64,000 nt of DNA from Syngnathus acus. Its lineage: Eukaryota > Chordata > Actinopteri > Syngnathiformes > Syngnathidae. Position numbers and translations under genes: made by a program. This document shows, one piece after another, positions 47,901 through 58,195 of the stretch; positions within the stretch are counted from its first letter, which is position 1, and every line of letters begins with the position of its first letter. The stretch is taken from the NCBI RefSeq assembly GCF_901709675.1, contig NC_051088.1:23378193-23442192 (forward strand), given 5' to 3'. The notes beneath the pieces are model-generated. The model was not told the origin of the DNA, ran no database searches, and was given only the letters and a program-made list of their open reading frames with translations.

Positions 47901-50900
47901 ACGATTGCGGAAAAGTGGATACACTGAGACCCGCCTGCAATTATAAAAAAAAAAAATCCCTAAATTTGAACTGCACTGGAAAAAAAAAAATTCTAGTTTT
48001 AATTCAGGAGCTAATGAGTAAACTTGGTGAAATCTTTTAGTTGGCTTCTAAAATTCACGTGCGAGTCGATCACACCGAGATTTCTTGAAATCGATTAGCG
48101 GCTGTCTCGCATGAACTTGCAAGGTGAGTGGATGCGGGGCCAGGCTGCTTTAAGAGAGCCGTGTTCGCGATGAGGATAAGATTTGGCGAGTTATTGATGA
48201 TAGCGAGCAGTAACTGGAGGCCGGCGCTCTGCCGGAAGTGCTTGGGGTGAGGAAGGGGCGATCGGACCTCTGGCAGAGAAAAATGCGTATGGTCAAAAGA
48301 GAGGAGCACTTATCTTCCGGCGAGGACGGCGGAAGACGGAGAATAATAGCCACCCCGCTCAGGGGTCACTGGGATGTCTCATTGTTAAACACAGACTCAA
48401 AAAGTAGCTAACATTATTGAGCAGGAAATAAACAATACAGTAGAGTAATCATACACTATAGCACAGAGGCATTTTTTGTGTTTGTGTTTAAAAATGTCAA
48501 TGATCAGTGTATGATGCTATATTAGAGATATATTATATTGATTTTATTAATTATTTATTTAGATATATACATTTTATTATTTATATTATTCATTTTATTT
48601 ATTATTTATATTATATTTATATTATAAAATGTGTGTGTATATATGTATATATATATATATTACATTACTATATTTAATTTATTAATTACATTAATATATT
48701 ACATTAAAGAAAAAACATATATTATATTATTCTTACGCTTTGTGCCCCACGGTTGAGGCATTATGTCAACAAATAAATTCTTCTGATTTTATTTTGTAGT
48801 TGAGAGTAGATTAGAGTATCTGAGTAAGAGTACACATTTTGTTCAGGATATGTAGTGGAGCGAAAGTTTAAATTGACAGAAATATCAACGACAAAGTAAA
48901 GCACAGATATGTCAATTTTTTTGTTGGCCCTGGTGATTATGACAACAGCAAGCCAAATTTTCTCAGTGTGGTTTGCACACACACTGGAACACACTGGAAG
49001 GTTTCCTCAACTCAGTCAAGACCGCTATAAACAGCGTAGGCAAAAAAAAAATCAGGACGACGTCAAAGTTAATAATTTTATAGACAGAGGCCGATTGTAA
49101 AAGTTGTTGCGTGTGCTCGCACCTGCACAGGAAAGCCATTAGCGCCTTCAGACTAATTGTTGTGCTGTTGTGCTTTGTCTTGTGGCTGTTGGTGGCATTA
49201 GCTGGAGCTAATTAGCCACCAAACCAGGCCAAGCGTGGAATGAAATAAATAAGGTTGTTGGTTTTTTTGGCACTCTGGTTTCAGTCACGATGCCAATGAA
49301 AGCAACTTTGCGCAAGTCATTGTGAGTTGTGTAAAATAAAAAATAAAAATCAAGTCCAGTTCCTGAAATGAAACTGACAAAAAATTGGGTAGTCTGATTG
49401 ACAGGAGAGAATTAGACAATTATTTATCATTCCAGGTCAAAGGTTATCTGTCAACATGTTCATCACCTTTCGGATGTTATTCTTAGCTCCGCTTGCCTTG
49501 CAGTGCGCAAAAAGAACTGGGTCTTTGTTTAATTCCAAGATGGCACATTGGAGTCATTTTCCATAATCCCAGGCGCCCCCCTGGCGAGGGTGCCAGCGGG
49601 CTAATATGGATGTTAGCTGGGGAGCTCCGTGACAGGCCCACAAGCGCCATTTAATTGATGCTATTTTAATTATCGCTCTCGTTCCCCGCCACGCAGGCGT
49701 CTCTTTATCACGTCGCGTACGGGATGATGAGGTAATTACTTAATCTAGACAAACCTGTGTGTTAAGCAGCGCTATTAAGGCCGCCGGTCATCAATCAGCC
49801 TCGCTGGAGGTGATTACGCCACGCCGCAATCACTCTTTCAACATATGCACTCTTCTAAGTAGCTAAATGATACAAACAACGCAACACGCAGCGGCGGAGG
49901 AAGCCCATTGGCCGTTCCGATCAGTGGAAATCACCTCGCACTTTTGTTTTGATTTTAGGACCCGGCAGGACTGAATTTGGAACGGGACATAACTTTTTAT
50001 ACAAAACCAAGAAGTGGAGCGTGAGTTAGTGCATGACAATGAAAAACAAACACGAGCTTGCGATGATTAATAGGTGGAGCCTAAGCGGGCCGTGAGGGGG
50101 GGGTTCCACTGGGGGTGCATCAGGTAAGCCCGCCTCTGCAGCTCTCACGAGCGCTCGCATTGTGTCCCTCCTGCGGCGGCACGACAATGGAAATGTCTGG
50201 GTGATGGAAGGAGGAGACCCCGCCAACTGCCGCGGTGCCGCTTGGATGGGTGGTCCTTGGAGAAAAAGCCAAGCTCGAGGTTACAAGTGTTTACCTTACG
50301 TACTCCCTTCGACCACTCGACAGTATTTCACAAAAGGATGGAAAGACCTTCTCGAGTTTAGCTGGTCCACGCTATAAAAAGTGCAGCGTGATCAGTGACA
50401 ACACCAACTCAGTTGGAGTTGAGGGAATATTTGTGCGGCCGTTTGGGGAAGCGCTCAGTCTGTCAGCTTGGCGCAGAGTGAGAAGAATGGATCGCAAATG
50501 CTGACCTACGTCGCTGCGAGGCCCGTAACTCCCTCGATGCTTAGACGAGAGCAGATCATGATCCATGACTGTGACCTCCACGCCGCAAAGTCCCAGGTCA
50601 CCTTGCTCGTATTGTGTGAGGCCGAATGTAAAAATTCTTCGCCTCACTTTGATCATTTCTGACTTTCCAATCTTTCCTTCTGTTCTTCTTTACAGCCTCC
50701 CCGCACATCTTCTCATCCTTCCACAAGCCCATGGACACGCGGCATCACGACGGGTGCCACTCGTACCACTACGAACCGCACGCCGTCCACACCGTCCACA
50801 GGTGAGTGTAGAATGAATTCTTAGACTTAGGCACCGAGGAGAAGCGCTGAAGGAAACGTACGGATGGAGTGCTCCTCCATTGCAATGCGCACGCGTTGCG

Positions 50901-53900
50901 CCTGGCAACAGCCATTTATCACACGGGCTCGGTTTGTGTCGGGCGGGGCAAATGTTTGGTGTTGGGGTGGAGGTTTTTACGCCTGTCCTCAGACGCGGCC
51001 ACGTTGATTAATGTGATTTGATCTTGACAGTGGACCCCTCATTCATCAAGACCTTGATCTAGCTGTCCCTCCCATCGCCAGTGCCAAATTCACCTAATTA
51101 CAACAGCGTTGAGCAGTAAATGAATTGTTGTGTCATTTGTGGCCCGGCGTGGCACTTTGTTACGATGCCCGTGGCACCGTCAGGGCTCTCCTGCTCCGTG
51201 ATTGCCCAACATGACACCTCGGCGGGGACACTGAAAGCGGACGGCTGACACGCAGTCCAGTCGAGTTGAGTCAGGAGCAAACGGAACCGAGTGACTCCAT
51301 CTTTTGTCCCTTTTGGCTAGCTAGCACATGTAACAAGACAATCCGCAAACAGCTAAAGACAAGGAGGTTATGTGGTTCATAGCTCAAGGTCCAAAGTGAG
51401 GGTGCTCCCCCTGGAGCTGTACTAAGCCCACTTGTGATGCGTTTCCTCAAGAGTCCCTGCCTAGGATGCTGATGAACTGTTTCCAACCCAGGCCCGTAGA
51501 ACTATCAGGCAACCCTGTCATCTCTCAAATCAGTTAGCTAAAGACAAGGAGGTGATGTGGTTCATAGCTGAAGATCCAAAGTGAAGGTGCTCCCCCTGGA
51601 GCTGTACTAAGCCCACTTTCCTCAAGAGTCTCTGCTTAGGATACTGATGAACTGTTTCCATCCCAGGCCCGTAGGAATTCCAGGCAGCCCTGTCATCTCT
51701 GATATCTCTCTGATCCGTCTATCTCCTGCGTCCATGGCGACCGGCGACTCCCCCTTCAGCCCCCCGCACGTTTACGTCAACCCTCACATGGAGCACTACC
51801 TGCACGGCGGCCCTACGCTGTCCATGATCTCGGCAGCCAGAGGCCTGAGCCCCACTCACAGTAAGTCTGACCAAAGTTGAACTGGCAACCTGGCAGGAGT
51901 TTGTTTTGGCGCCGTGTGTTCGTTCGCTGGATGGTATGAAAGGCCGCCAGCTGAAACGGCGAGCGCATATAACCTGCTGCAATTCGATCAAAGAAGGTGA
52001 TTTGCAGGCGGCCTGGAATTAGAACACAAGATTGCGAGGCGGCAGTGGACATAAATCTTATTCTGCATTCTGTCATTGTTAACGATGGAAAGATTCAAAG
52101 TGCAATAAAGCTGCTAAAAACACACGGAGGCCTGCTAGTTGAGGGAACGCAAATACGAAGCCGGACGTCTGAGAGGGTCCAATACTGAATTTGTCTCCGC
52201 CTCCTCCTCAGTGGCTCACGACCATTTCAAAGATGGCAGCCTGTTTGGGCTCCCACCACCTTCTCCGACCGGAGTGAGTCTGACCAGGGAGTATTACCAG
52301 TTGATGGCGAGCCACCACGGCTCCTACGGCGAGCTGCTCATGCAGGGGGCGGGGCTAGCTGCAGGAGCCCACCTGTCAGACTACATGACCCCCCTTGATG
52401 GTAAGTTACTTCATCGTCATCACAAAAAAAACCGTAAGATTTGATGAAGCATCAGTCTGAGAGAAGCGATATTTTGAAAATCAGGAGATAGTTAGGCATG
52501 CTAGCCAGTCTGCTGTTAACGGCTCGTTTCAAGGTCAAGCCGTAAGTTTATTACTTATCGAGTGTCCTCACCAGGGCGACAACATGCAAGGACTAAACAG
52601 GAAACTGTAGATGAAGTGTTTTCCATACTTTGTAAAAATCAATCAACGCTCTCCTTCCCTCCGAATTGGAATCAATTCTCAGTAAATTGGCCTCATTAAA
52701 CACGACGCTGCGAGCCTGTCCACGGCTCTATCTTATCTGAGGTAATTATGTGGAATTTTCAATTAGCTACGTCTGAATCCTAATGAGGATAATGTTGGAC
52801 TTTAGTTGCAGCCGTAATGCAAAGTTAGATGCTGTAGCTTCTCATGTCATGCCACACTGCCCGAAAATGAGAACATCACACCTATTTGGTTCCTAATGAA
52901 AAGTCTCGAGAAGAAAACATCGAGGTGACTTCGAGGCGTCTGTCCGCAGTGTCGCGACTGACTCCGAGGTTGAGCAGGAAGAGAACGCTGTCCATCTCAC
53001 CTCTGTCCGACGCCAGCGTGAACCTTCAGACTATGATCCGCACCTCGCCCAGCTCGCTGGTGGCTTACATCAACAACTCCCGGTCCGGCTCGGTTGCCAG
53101 CAGCTCTTATGGACACCTGTCCGTCGGAGGACTTAGGTAAGCGGGGTCAGCTGGAAGCTAAACATGTCTTGAGAAGTTTGAAAGAATGAAGATGTGACTC
53201 GGGTATGTTTGGATCCGCAGCCCGTCCTTGGCCTTCCCTCATCCCATCAGCCCCGTGGCCTACCAGCATCTGCTGGCTCTGGGCCACACTCCGCCACTCA
53301 TCCAGCCAGCGGCCGCCTACCCCGGCTGCCAGCCCGGCCTCGGATTCTCATCGCCGTCCGTTCCGGTCCACGCCAACGACCTGGCGTCCCAAGTAGGATA
53401 AATCCCTTGAGATACTTGTTTGGATGATTCAGTTTCCTCTGTCAAACTGAACAGAGTTGTGTTCTCTTCAGAACCCCTGCGGAGAATCAGTCACCAGCTG
53501 CACAGTTGACCCCGTCATCACCAAGAGGTCAAAGGTGAAACCCGAATCCAAAGCACCGAGTTCACTGGTGAGTGCATAGCCAACACCAACGGGTCCCTCC
53601 TATGACCTCCTTGAGAAACATGGTTGAGATTTTGGAAAAAAGTCCACAGCATAAGAGCTTTGCGTCGCCCCGCACCCTCATTACACCCCTCCAAGCGCCC
53701 CCCCGCTCTCCCGGGATCGTGTAAACTGTGCCAGTGTACTTCATTTTCATGAAATATTGGCCAGCGGCTTCGCCGTCATGTGAGGGTTTTTTTTTTTTCC
53801 CCGGTTCCGTGACAAATTTCTGCCCGCTTGTGAACGGCGAGGCAAGTTTGCGCGTGATGCATGAGCGCGGCGCCGCGCGCAGGCGTCTTGGGGCCGGCAC

Positions 53901-56588
53901 AATTGATGAAGATCCGGCGCCCGGGGCCAGACACAAACACGCTGCAGTCAGCATGTTCACACGCACGACTGCACATGCGGCCGCTCATCATTTCAACGAA
54001 GACTCACACTGACCAAAACGTTCACCTTTGACAAAACTTGACCATATCTGCAGCGACATTTTCTTCCAATCGCGGCTAATCGAACGCATTGTCCAGTCAA
54101 GTCATCAGATTATTCTCCTAAAATATCCAACTTGATGATATCAATATTTTAAGGAGTAGAACTTATCTCCAGCCACGATAGTTCTCACGAAAAAGGCACT
54201 GAAGAACTAACAAATGGACATTCTGGAACATGACCATGTGCCTGCTGTCATTCACTTACGCTTGTTGTTCTTGACCCATAGCCGAACAAAACCAGCGTAC
54301 CGACACAGGACCATGAGAGCATCTCCGAACTTAAAGTGGACCATGACGAGTGCAAAGCAAAGCCGGAAGCCCCGTGCGAGTCCAACTGCCACTGGGAGGG
54401 CTGCAGCACAGAGTACCAAACCCAAGAGCAGCTGGTCCACGTAAGTCTCGGCATCTAGAACTCTCATGGTGGTGCGGTGGGGGGGGACACTTTGACCCGA
54501 TGGACACTGTTATAAACTCGTCCCCGCAGCACATCAATAACGACCACATCCACGGGGAGAAGAAAGAGTTTGTGTGCCGCTGGGACGAATGTTCTCGGGA
54601 CCAGAAGCCCTTCAAGGCTCAGTACATGTTGGTGGTTCACATGCGCCGGCATACGGGAGAGAAACCGCACAAGTGCACGGTGGGTAACAGATGCGCCGAA
54701 AAATGACCGGACTTGACGTTTGCGTCTCATCTGTCCGTCCGCCGCAGTTTGAGGGCTGCTCCAAGGCCTACTCTCGTCTGGAAAATCTCAAGACCCATCT
54801 GCGCTCTCACACCGGGGAGAAACCTTACATGTGCGAGCACGAGGGGTGCAACAAGGCTTTTTCCAACGCTTCGGACCGAGCCAAACATCAGAACCGCACG
54901 CACTCCAATGAGGTAAAACCCATTTGGGCCTTGTCCTTGTCGTTTTTGAACAAATCAGATGTTCGTTTGCGACAGAAACCGTACGTTTGCAAAATGGCGG
55001 GCTGCGTCAAGCGCTACACGGACCCCAGTTCGCTGAGGAAGCACGTGAAAACGGTCCACGGCCCAGAGGCCCACGTCACCAAGAGGCAGCGGGGGGACCA
55101 GCTGACCAGGCTGGCGCCCAAGGACAACAGCGAGAACCAGACGATCCACGAGAAACGCGCAGACAGCAGCGCCCCCGCAGGTGCGGAGGACTTCATGCAT
55201 GTCAAATCCATCAAGACGGAAAATTCCCTGGTAAGACACTCATCCTTTCCCTGAGCACGATGGACCATTACTGTCCTAGAAAGTAATTGAACTGAAATAT
55301 GTCATCTCTCTTTCCTTACAACCAGACCTTGCTAAGGTGAGCTCACTCGCTTTTGGCTTTGTTCCCATTTCAAGCCATCATATGCCATTTTATACGTACC
55401 ATGGTGTACTGCTATCATAATTTACCATCAAGTGAAATCCCAATGTAATTTTTGCTGCCTTTAAAATCCACGTGGAAGGCAGAAGAGCTTCTTTGTGGCT
55501 CGGCCCTAATGAATATTGAAGGAACGTGTAATCATTAGCCGTATTAGAATACCACACATCCGTGGCATCCGGCGTGAAACCTACAGTGGAGAGGAGAGCC
55601 GTCACACAGTCTGAACATGATAAAAGCCACAGCAGGAATTAATATTCACACGGTGGGAATTGCTTTTGCTGCTCTCTGCAAACAGAGTCAACCATCAAGC
55701 TGTGATCAAGACGGCTTTTTAGCACTGAATATATTAGCGCCCGAGAGGCAACTGAGGGTTGGTTCGCACGGAAGGCGCTATTGACTTCTCGGCGATTCTT
55801 TTAATTGGGAAGAACAATCGCTTCGATGGTAAGGTGAAGTATCGGAATCCATAGATGACATTTTGCGAAACAAATCGCATCTACAAAGGTGCCGTAATGC
55901 GTCGAAGGGAAGATCGGGCAGAAGAAAACACGGTCGCTCGCCCCCTTGTGATGATTGGCCCGTTGCTCTGGCTCGGGCTCAAGCCTCCTTTCATCCTGCC
56001 CATTTCCTATTCACAGACAGACTAAGATGGGCTGTAATCTGTGAAGCGCCCCCACCTCTCCAGCCCCCTTTCCTAAGAAAACACTCATTATTTACAATTA
56101 AGATGGCCGAGGATAAAAGACCGACTGCTCTCCGTATCATGTTGGAGCAGAGCCCGGCTGATTGGCCTTGGCTGTCATCGTCCAGCACGACAATGACTCA
56201 TCATCATCACCACCGCGGATCACCGTCACCTCATCTGTGTTTGCAAGCGGGCCAAATATCGATGAGCTCATCTGTGTTTGCTCATTTGTAGATGCAGCAG
56301 TCCAGCCATGGCGGTCAGTCACTGCGTAGCAGCGAACCATCACCGCTTGGTGGGGCCACCGACAATGACGGTGGAGTAGAAATGGAAGGCTTGAGCGATG
56401 GAAGCCTGCTGGACTTCAACTCGCTGTGGAGTCTTTGGGTGATTCTAATGGCGAAGAAGCAGGATCAGCGAATGTTAGCATCCAGGAGCAGCTCAGCTGT
56501 CATCCATATCTGGAGTATATCACGAAGAAGAGGAGGGACTTCTGCCAATGGACCGTTTGCCGCTGCCACCAGTACCAGCAGGCGGTGA
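44821..56588 (+). CDS. gli2: GLI2 zinc-finger transcription factor, C-terminally short (12 coding exons)
   Basis: Twelve exons join in consistent phase to a 685-aa product: 44821-44908, 50696-50801, 51667-51860, 52212-52400, 52950-53136, 53221-53392, 53472-53567, 54282-54440, 54530-54679, 54748-54912, 54976-55230 and 56292-56588. It is GLI2 rather than GLI3 by [30 protein letters not shown] and [11 protein letters not shown], and by linkage to inhbb and ralb. Seen: the N-terminal repressor region, SUFU-binding SYGH (245-248), and five C2H2 fingers (about 380-530) almost identical to other GLI proteins. GLI2 is the main transcriptional effector of Hedgehog signalling. Vertebrate GLI2 runs to about 1,500 aa; here the frame stops about 155 residues after the last finger, and the Ser-rich phospho-degron and activation domain are not visible. 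It may be a truncated paralogue (teleosts have gli2a and gli2b) or continue beyond the window. Confidence 0.9.
45281..45654. mobile_element. MITE with ACCGTATTTT ends and three internal 65-base repeats
   Basis: The left end ACCGTATTTTCCACACTATA and right end TATAGTGCGTAAAATACGGT are inverted repeats, flanked by AAAT on both sides. Inside, a 65-base unit (CACCGGATTATAAGGCGCAC...) is present three times in tandem from 45304. A small fragment of the hAT-like family sits at about 45505-45541. Confidence 0.8.
45505..45541 (+). mobile_element. hAT-like element, short terminal fragment
   Basis: TTTGGCCCGCAGGCCGGACT and TTTGGACACGCCTG match the terminal part of the family. It is embedded in the MITE at 45281-45654. 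Confidence 0.5.
45718..46510. mobile_element. Non-autonomous DNA transposon, about 0.8 kb
   Basis: The left end CCGTAATTTTCCATGTAAAA and right end TTATGCATGGGAAATCACGG are imperfect inverted repeats. Subterminal CATAATACGCACCC and CATAATGCGCACCCC words repeat in both halves. No transposase frame is present. Confidence 0.7.
46862..47104 (+). pseudogene. Unidentified stop-interrupted open frame, possible pseudogene
   Basis: A single frame starting ATG at 46862 reads [20 protein letters not shown] and onward to GILKVM, has a TGA at 46988-46990, then continues in the same frame through [20 protein letters not shown] to a final TGA. Composition is strikingly protein-like on both sides of the internal stop (acidic/amphipathic, possibly coiled-coil). 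I do not recognise the family. The antisense frame here (46753-47145) begins with TTG and is a shadow. Retrocopy, decayed exon or chance are all possible. Confidence 0.35.
47150..47720. promoter_or_regulatory. Candidate intronic enhancer
   Basis: A GC-balanced block inside the first large coding intron, with GGCCAATCAGG, GTCATTACTTACGG, CTGATAAGTG, TTATTTATTTGGAAC, GGCTAATGCCC and TCTGGATTGCTAATAG. GLI2 loci in vertebrates are known to hold conserved intronic enhancers; identity with any of them was not tested. Confidence 0.3.
48500..48735. repeat. AT-rich low-complexity tract
   Basis: TATATTA/TTATTTA-type sequence with a TATATG microsatellite, nearly without G or C. Confidence 0.8.
49580..49870. 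promoter_or_regulatory. Candidate intronic enhancer rich in homeodomain cores
   Basis: Contains GGCTAATATGG, TTAATTGATG, TTTTAATTATCG, GGTAATTACTTAATC, TCATCAATCAGCC and GGTGATTACGCC within 260 bases of otherwise GC-balanced sequence. The call is by motif density. Confidence 0.35.
50696..50801 (+). CDS. gli2: gli2 coding exon 2 (residues 30-64)
   Basis: Begins [20 protein letters not shown] after a tttacag acceptor and ends in [12 protein letters not shown] plus a split Arg codon at AG|GTGAGT. It corresponds to the family segment PFHAPLPIDMRHQEGRYHYE. Confidence 0.88.
51351..51700 (+). repeat. gli2: Tandem duplication covering the gli2 coding exon 3 acceptor
   Basis: Copy 1 (51351-51525, 175 bases) and copy 2 (51536-51700, 165 bases) are roughly 90 percent alike by eye, with one 10-base indel. 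Copy 2 contains the working acceptor and the first 34 bases of coding exon 3. Copy 1 repeats the acceptor (CCCAG|GCCCGTAG at 51491/51492) and the exon start. Confidence 0.92.
51667..51860 (+). CDS. gli2: gli2 coding exon 3 (residues 65-129)
   Basis: Encodes [26 protein letters not shown] and [14 protein letters not shown], all diagnostic of GLI2. Ends in phase 1 (CACTCACA|GTAAGT). This is the exon whose beginning is duplicated upstream. Confidence 0.93.
52212..52400 (+). CDS. gli2: gli2 coding exon 4 (residues 130-192)
   Basis: Encodes [20 protein letters not shown], then SYGELLMQ and LSDYMTPLD, matching the GLI2 segment EHLKERGLFGLP...GDLLMQ...HDYLNPVD. Acceptor ctcctcag, donor GATG|GTAAGT. 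Confidence 0.92.
52660..52810. promoter_or_regulatory. Candidate intronic regulatory element
   Basis: Located between coding exons 4 and 5, with GGAATCAATTC, TTATCTGAGGTAATTATG, TTCAATTAGC and CCTAATGAGGATAATG. It is in the 549-base intron and is not obviously repeat-derived. Confidence 0.25.
52950..53136 (+). CDS. gli2: gli2 coding exon 5 (residues 193-254), SUFU-binding motif
   Basis: Encodes [39 protein letters not shown] and [13 protein letters not shown] is the conserved SUFU contact motif of GLI proteins. Ends in phase 2 (CTTAG|GTAAGC). Confidence 0.94.
53221..53392 (+). CDS. gli2: gli2 coding exon 6 (residues 255-312)
   Basis: Encodes [30 protein letters not shown] and a proline/glycine-rich end. 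It is shorter than the human counterpart: the residues between AYQ and GHTPP are reduced. Donor CAA|GTAGGA. Confidence 0.88.
53472..53567 (+). CDS. gli2: gli2 coding exon 7 (residues 313-344)
   Basis: Encodes [22 protein letters not shown], matching the GLI2 SESAVSSTVNP...KRSKVK segment. Phase 0 at both ends; too short to be noticed as an open frame alone. Confidence 0.88.
53568..54281 (+). other. gli2: gli2 intron between coding exons 7 and 8
   Basis: A 714-base intron with donor GTGAGT and acceptor cccatag. It is CpG-rich in the middle (53640-53950), giving several spurious open frames. Confidence 0.85.
54282..54440 (+). CDS. gli2: gli2 coding exon 8 (residues 345-397), start of zinc finger 1
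   Basis: A linker with acidic stretch [14 protein letters not shown] is followed by [18 protein letters not shown], the first half of finger 1 (Cys380, Cys385). Confidence 0.93.
54530..54679 (+). CDS. gli2: gli2 coding exon 9 (residues 398-447), fingers 1-2
   Basis: Encodes [18 protein letters not shown] and [20 protein letters not shown], practically invariant among GLI1-3. Phase 0 on both sides. Confidence 0.97.
54748..54912 (+). CDS. gli2: gli2 coding exon 10 (residues 448-502), fingers 3-4
   Basis: Encodes [38 protein letters not shown] and [17 protein letters not shown], the DNA-contacting fingers of the GLI family. Confidence 0.97.
54976..55230 (+). CDS. gli2: gli2 coding exon 11 (residues 503-587), finger 5 and nuclear localisation region
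   Basis: Encodes [39 protein letters not shown] and, further on, [11 protein letters not shown]. The KRQRGD stretch matches the basic nuclear localisation region of the family; VKSIKTEN is the conserved sumoylation-type IKxE context. Donor CTG|GTAAGA. Confidence 0.95.
55231..56291 (+). other. gli2: gli2 intron before the last coding exon
   Basis: A 1.06 kb intron with a weak pyrimidine tract at its acceptor (tcatttgtag). The part 55480-55720 has ATGAATATTG, GTAATCATTAGCC, TTAATATTC and ATATTAGCG and may be regulatory. Confidence 0.75.
56292..56588 (+). CDS. gli2: gli2 last recognisable coding exon (residues 588-685), ends at TGA
   Basis: The first 45 codons ([39 protein letters not shown]) match the GLI2 [19 protein letters not shown]...SGVEM...GSLGDLTAL segment. 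After about 56424 the open frame ([13 protein letters not shown]...) no longer resembles GLI. A second frame ([14 protein letters not shown]) and then a third ([13 protein letters not shown], 56548-56586) look more like the family's RFEQLKKEKLK and KLPPLPG boxes. This suggests two frame-shifting indels, or base errors, in the exon. The current frame stops at TGA 56586-56588. A GTGAGT donor at 56585 overlaps the stop and could be the old exon end. Confidence 0.6.
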   Translation: MQQSSHGGQSLRSSEPSPLGGATDNDGGVEMEGLSDGSLLDFNSLWSLWVILMAKKQDQRMLASRSSSAVIHIWSISRRRGGTSANGPFAAATSTSRR

Positions 56589-57651
56589 GTGGAAACAAAT
56601 TGATGAAAGCACTCATCCAGCATCTCACTTTGTTGCCTGATGTTCCTCAGTGTTCCTCTGGCAGAGTCAAGGCATTGGTCCTGGGTCTGCTGAGAAGTCT
56701 GAACTCACTCGACACCCTCGGCCTCCGCTCCTCAGGCAACTCCTCTTCGCTGCTCCAGTCAGATCTCACACTTGAAACATGACCGACGATATCTTCCCGT
56801 GCTCGGGCCAATCCGTGGAGCCTGACCTCGGGCCTCTAAGCTCCAGTCACTGAAGGTTTACAACCGACACCTCTGCAAAATTCCTCTCCAAGCTTGTTGG
56901 GATTCTTTTTTTATATACCATCAAGGCTGCAAGGAACCAGATGGTAGCCTCCAGCACCTCAGACGACGAGGGCAACACACCGACAGTACCCGCTAATGCG
57001 TCCACCACCTCAGCATGCGCAAGTTCAACTTGAAGGACGGAACTGAACTATCTCCGAAACCATATCAGCCATACCCCCGAAAGAACCCAAAGCATTCGGC
57101 AGACTCCTTTCAAGCCTGCCAACGATTATAATGACAACATCCCCAGAAACAACGCTTTGTCCGACAGGGACCAAATCGTTTTTCCTGGAATAAGTATGGC
57201 CAAGGCAGGGAAGCATGGCTCCTTTTGGAGTCCTTTCGAGAAAACGTTCCTGAAACTGATACGTGGCACCAAAGTGTCCATTAAAGTGACGTGAAGAAGC
57301 CGTCGTTACTGTTGCTGCAATCTGCTGTCCACTTGTACAATGTATTCTTTTTGACAAGCCATATTCGGAAGTAGCATGTAAACAACAGAGCTTTTTCAGC
57401 AGTCGTGCAAGTGCCTGGCTTAGACACAGGTGATCACGTGAAAATCATTTGGACTTCTAAACACGCAAAAAGCACCAGAGCGACCATAACTCCAACCATG
57501 TCCTGTGACAACATCGAAGACCTGGTTACATGCAAGTAGCAAGTCTTCTGTAGTCAACCGTTATGGGGATTGTTTTGACAACAAAAGAGCTTGTAAGACA
57601 TGATCAGTGATCTCTGGCCTCACAAATGTTCTTCTGGATGACTGGAATAAA
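56589..57651 (+). other. gli2: Probable gli2 3' UTR or decayed gli2 C-terminal region
   Basis: No conserved GLI2 C-terminal sequence was found in any frame. Frames are short and broken, with a CAC/ACC-rich composition that differs from the surrounding AT-rich DNA. AATAAA signals occur at 57646-57651 and 57823-57828. If transcribed as drawn, this is a 3' UTR of about 1.06 kb. Confidence 0.4.
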
Positions 57652-58195
57652 ATTCCAAAGACACACAGACTAAAAAATTTTAGCAAGCTAGCAAAAACAG
57701 GGGAAGGTGTTGGTTCAACGCGCAAGCTAACGGCTAACAGTTGCTTTCCCTGGTGACTCTGGACGTGCTTTGTTGAATCAATCCACTGTCTCTAGTTTTC
57801 AACAAAAGTTAGTCTTGTTTCAAATAAAAGGTTTCTTCACTGTGGCCAACGGACTTCTGCCAAGATTTTATGATACTAATTAGAGATGTAAACACAATGG
57901 GGGACGGTTTTCACAGAAATGATATAGTATCTATAAAAGCGGGAGCGCAGTTGCTTTAATCCCACCAGATAGTCTCTCTTGGTTTTAGTGCAAGGCACGC
58001 TATGCTTTTTAATTGACTTGCGGTTTCTAATCTATCTTGGAAATTATTACCAGCTCTTTTTTTTTTAATTGGTAGAAGTCAGAAAGAAAAAAAATTCTGA
58101 AGTTCTGAAGTCAGGCAAGTTTGCTTTTCATTCATTATAAATTCAAATAACATGCAGTTGAAGAACATGGTTTCTTTCGTCCATTGTTGAGAATT
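57652..58195. other. Downstream of gli2, no feature
   Basis: AT-rich DNA with a second AATAAA (57823-57828) and a poly(T) run (58057-58066). Confidence 0.4.

Larger units (their letters stand above)
44909..50695 (+). other. gli2: gli2 intron between coding exons 1 and 2
   Basis: A 5.8 kb intron. It contains two transposons (45281-45654 and 45718-46510), a stop-interrupted open frame that may be a pseudogene (46862-47104), and GC-balanced blocks that may be enhancers (47150-47720, 48070-48360, 49580-49860). Between them are AT-rich repeats (48500-48735). Confidence 0.8.

Noticed and set aside
53562-53966. 134-codon minus-strand frame in a gli2 intron
   Set aside because: It lies between two exons of gli2 in CpG-rich sequence and has no recognisable domain.
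57025-57357. 110-codon minus-strand frame downstream of gli2
   Set aside because: Start is not supported, no motif is seen, and it overlaps the probable gli2 3' UTR.
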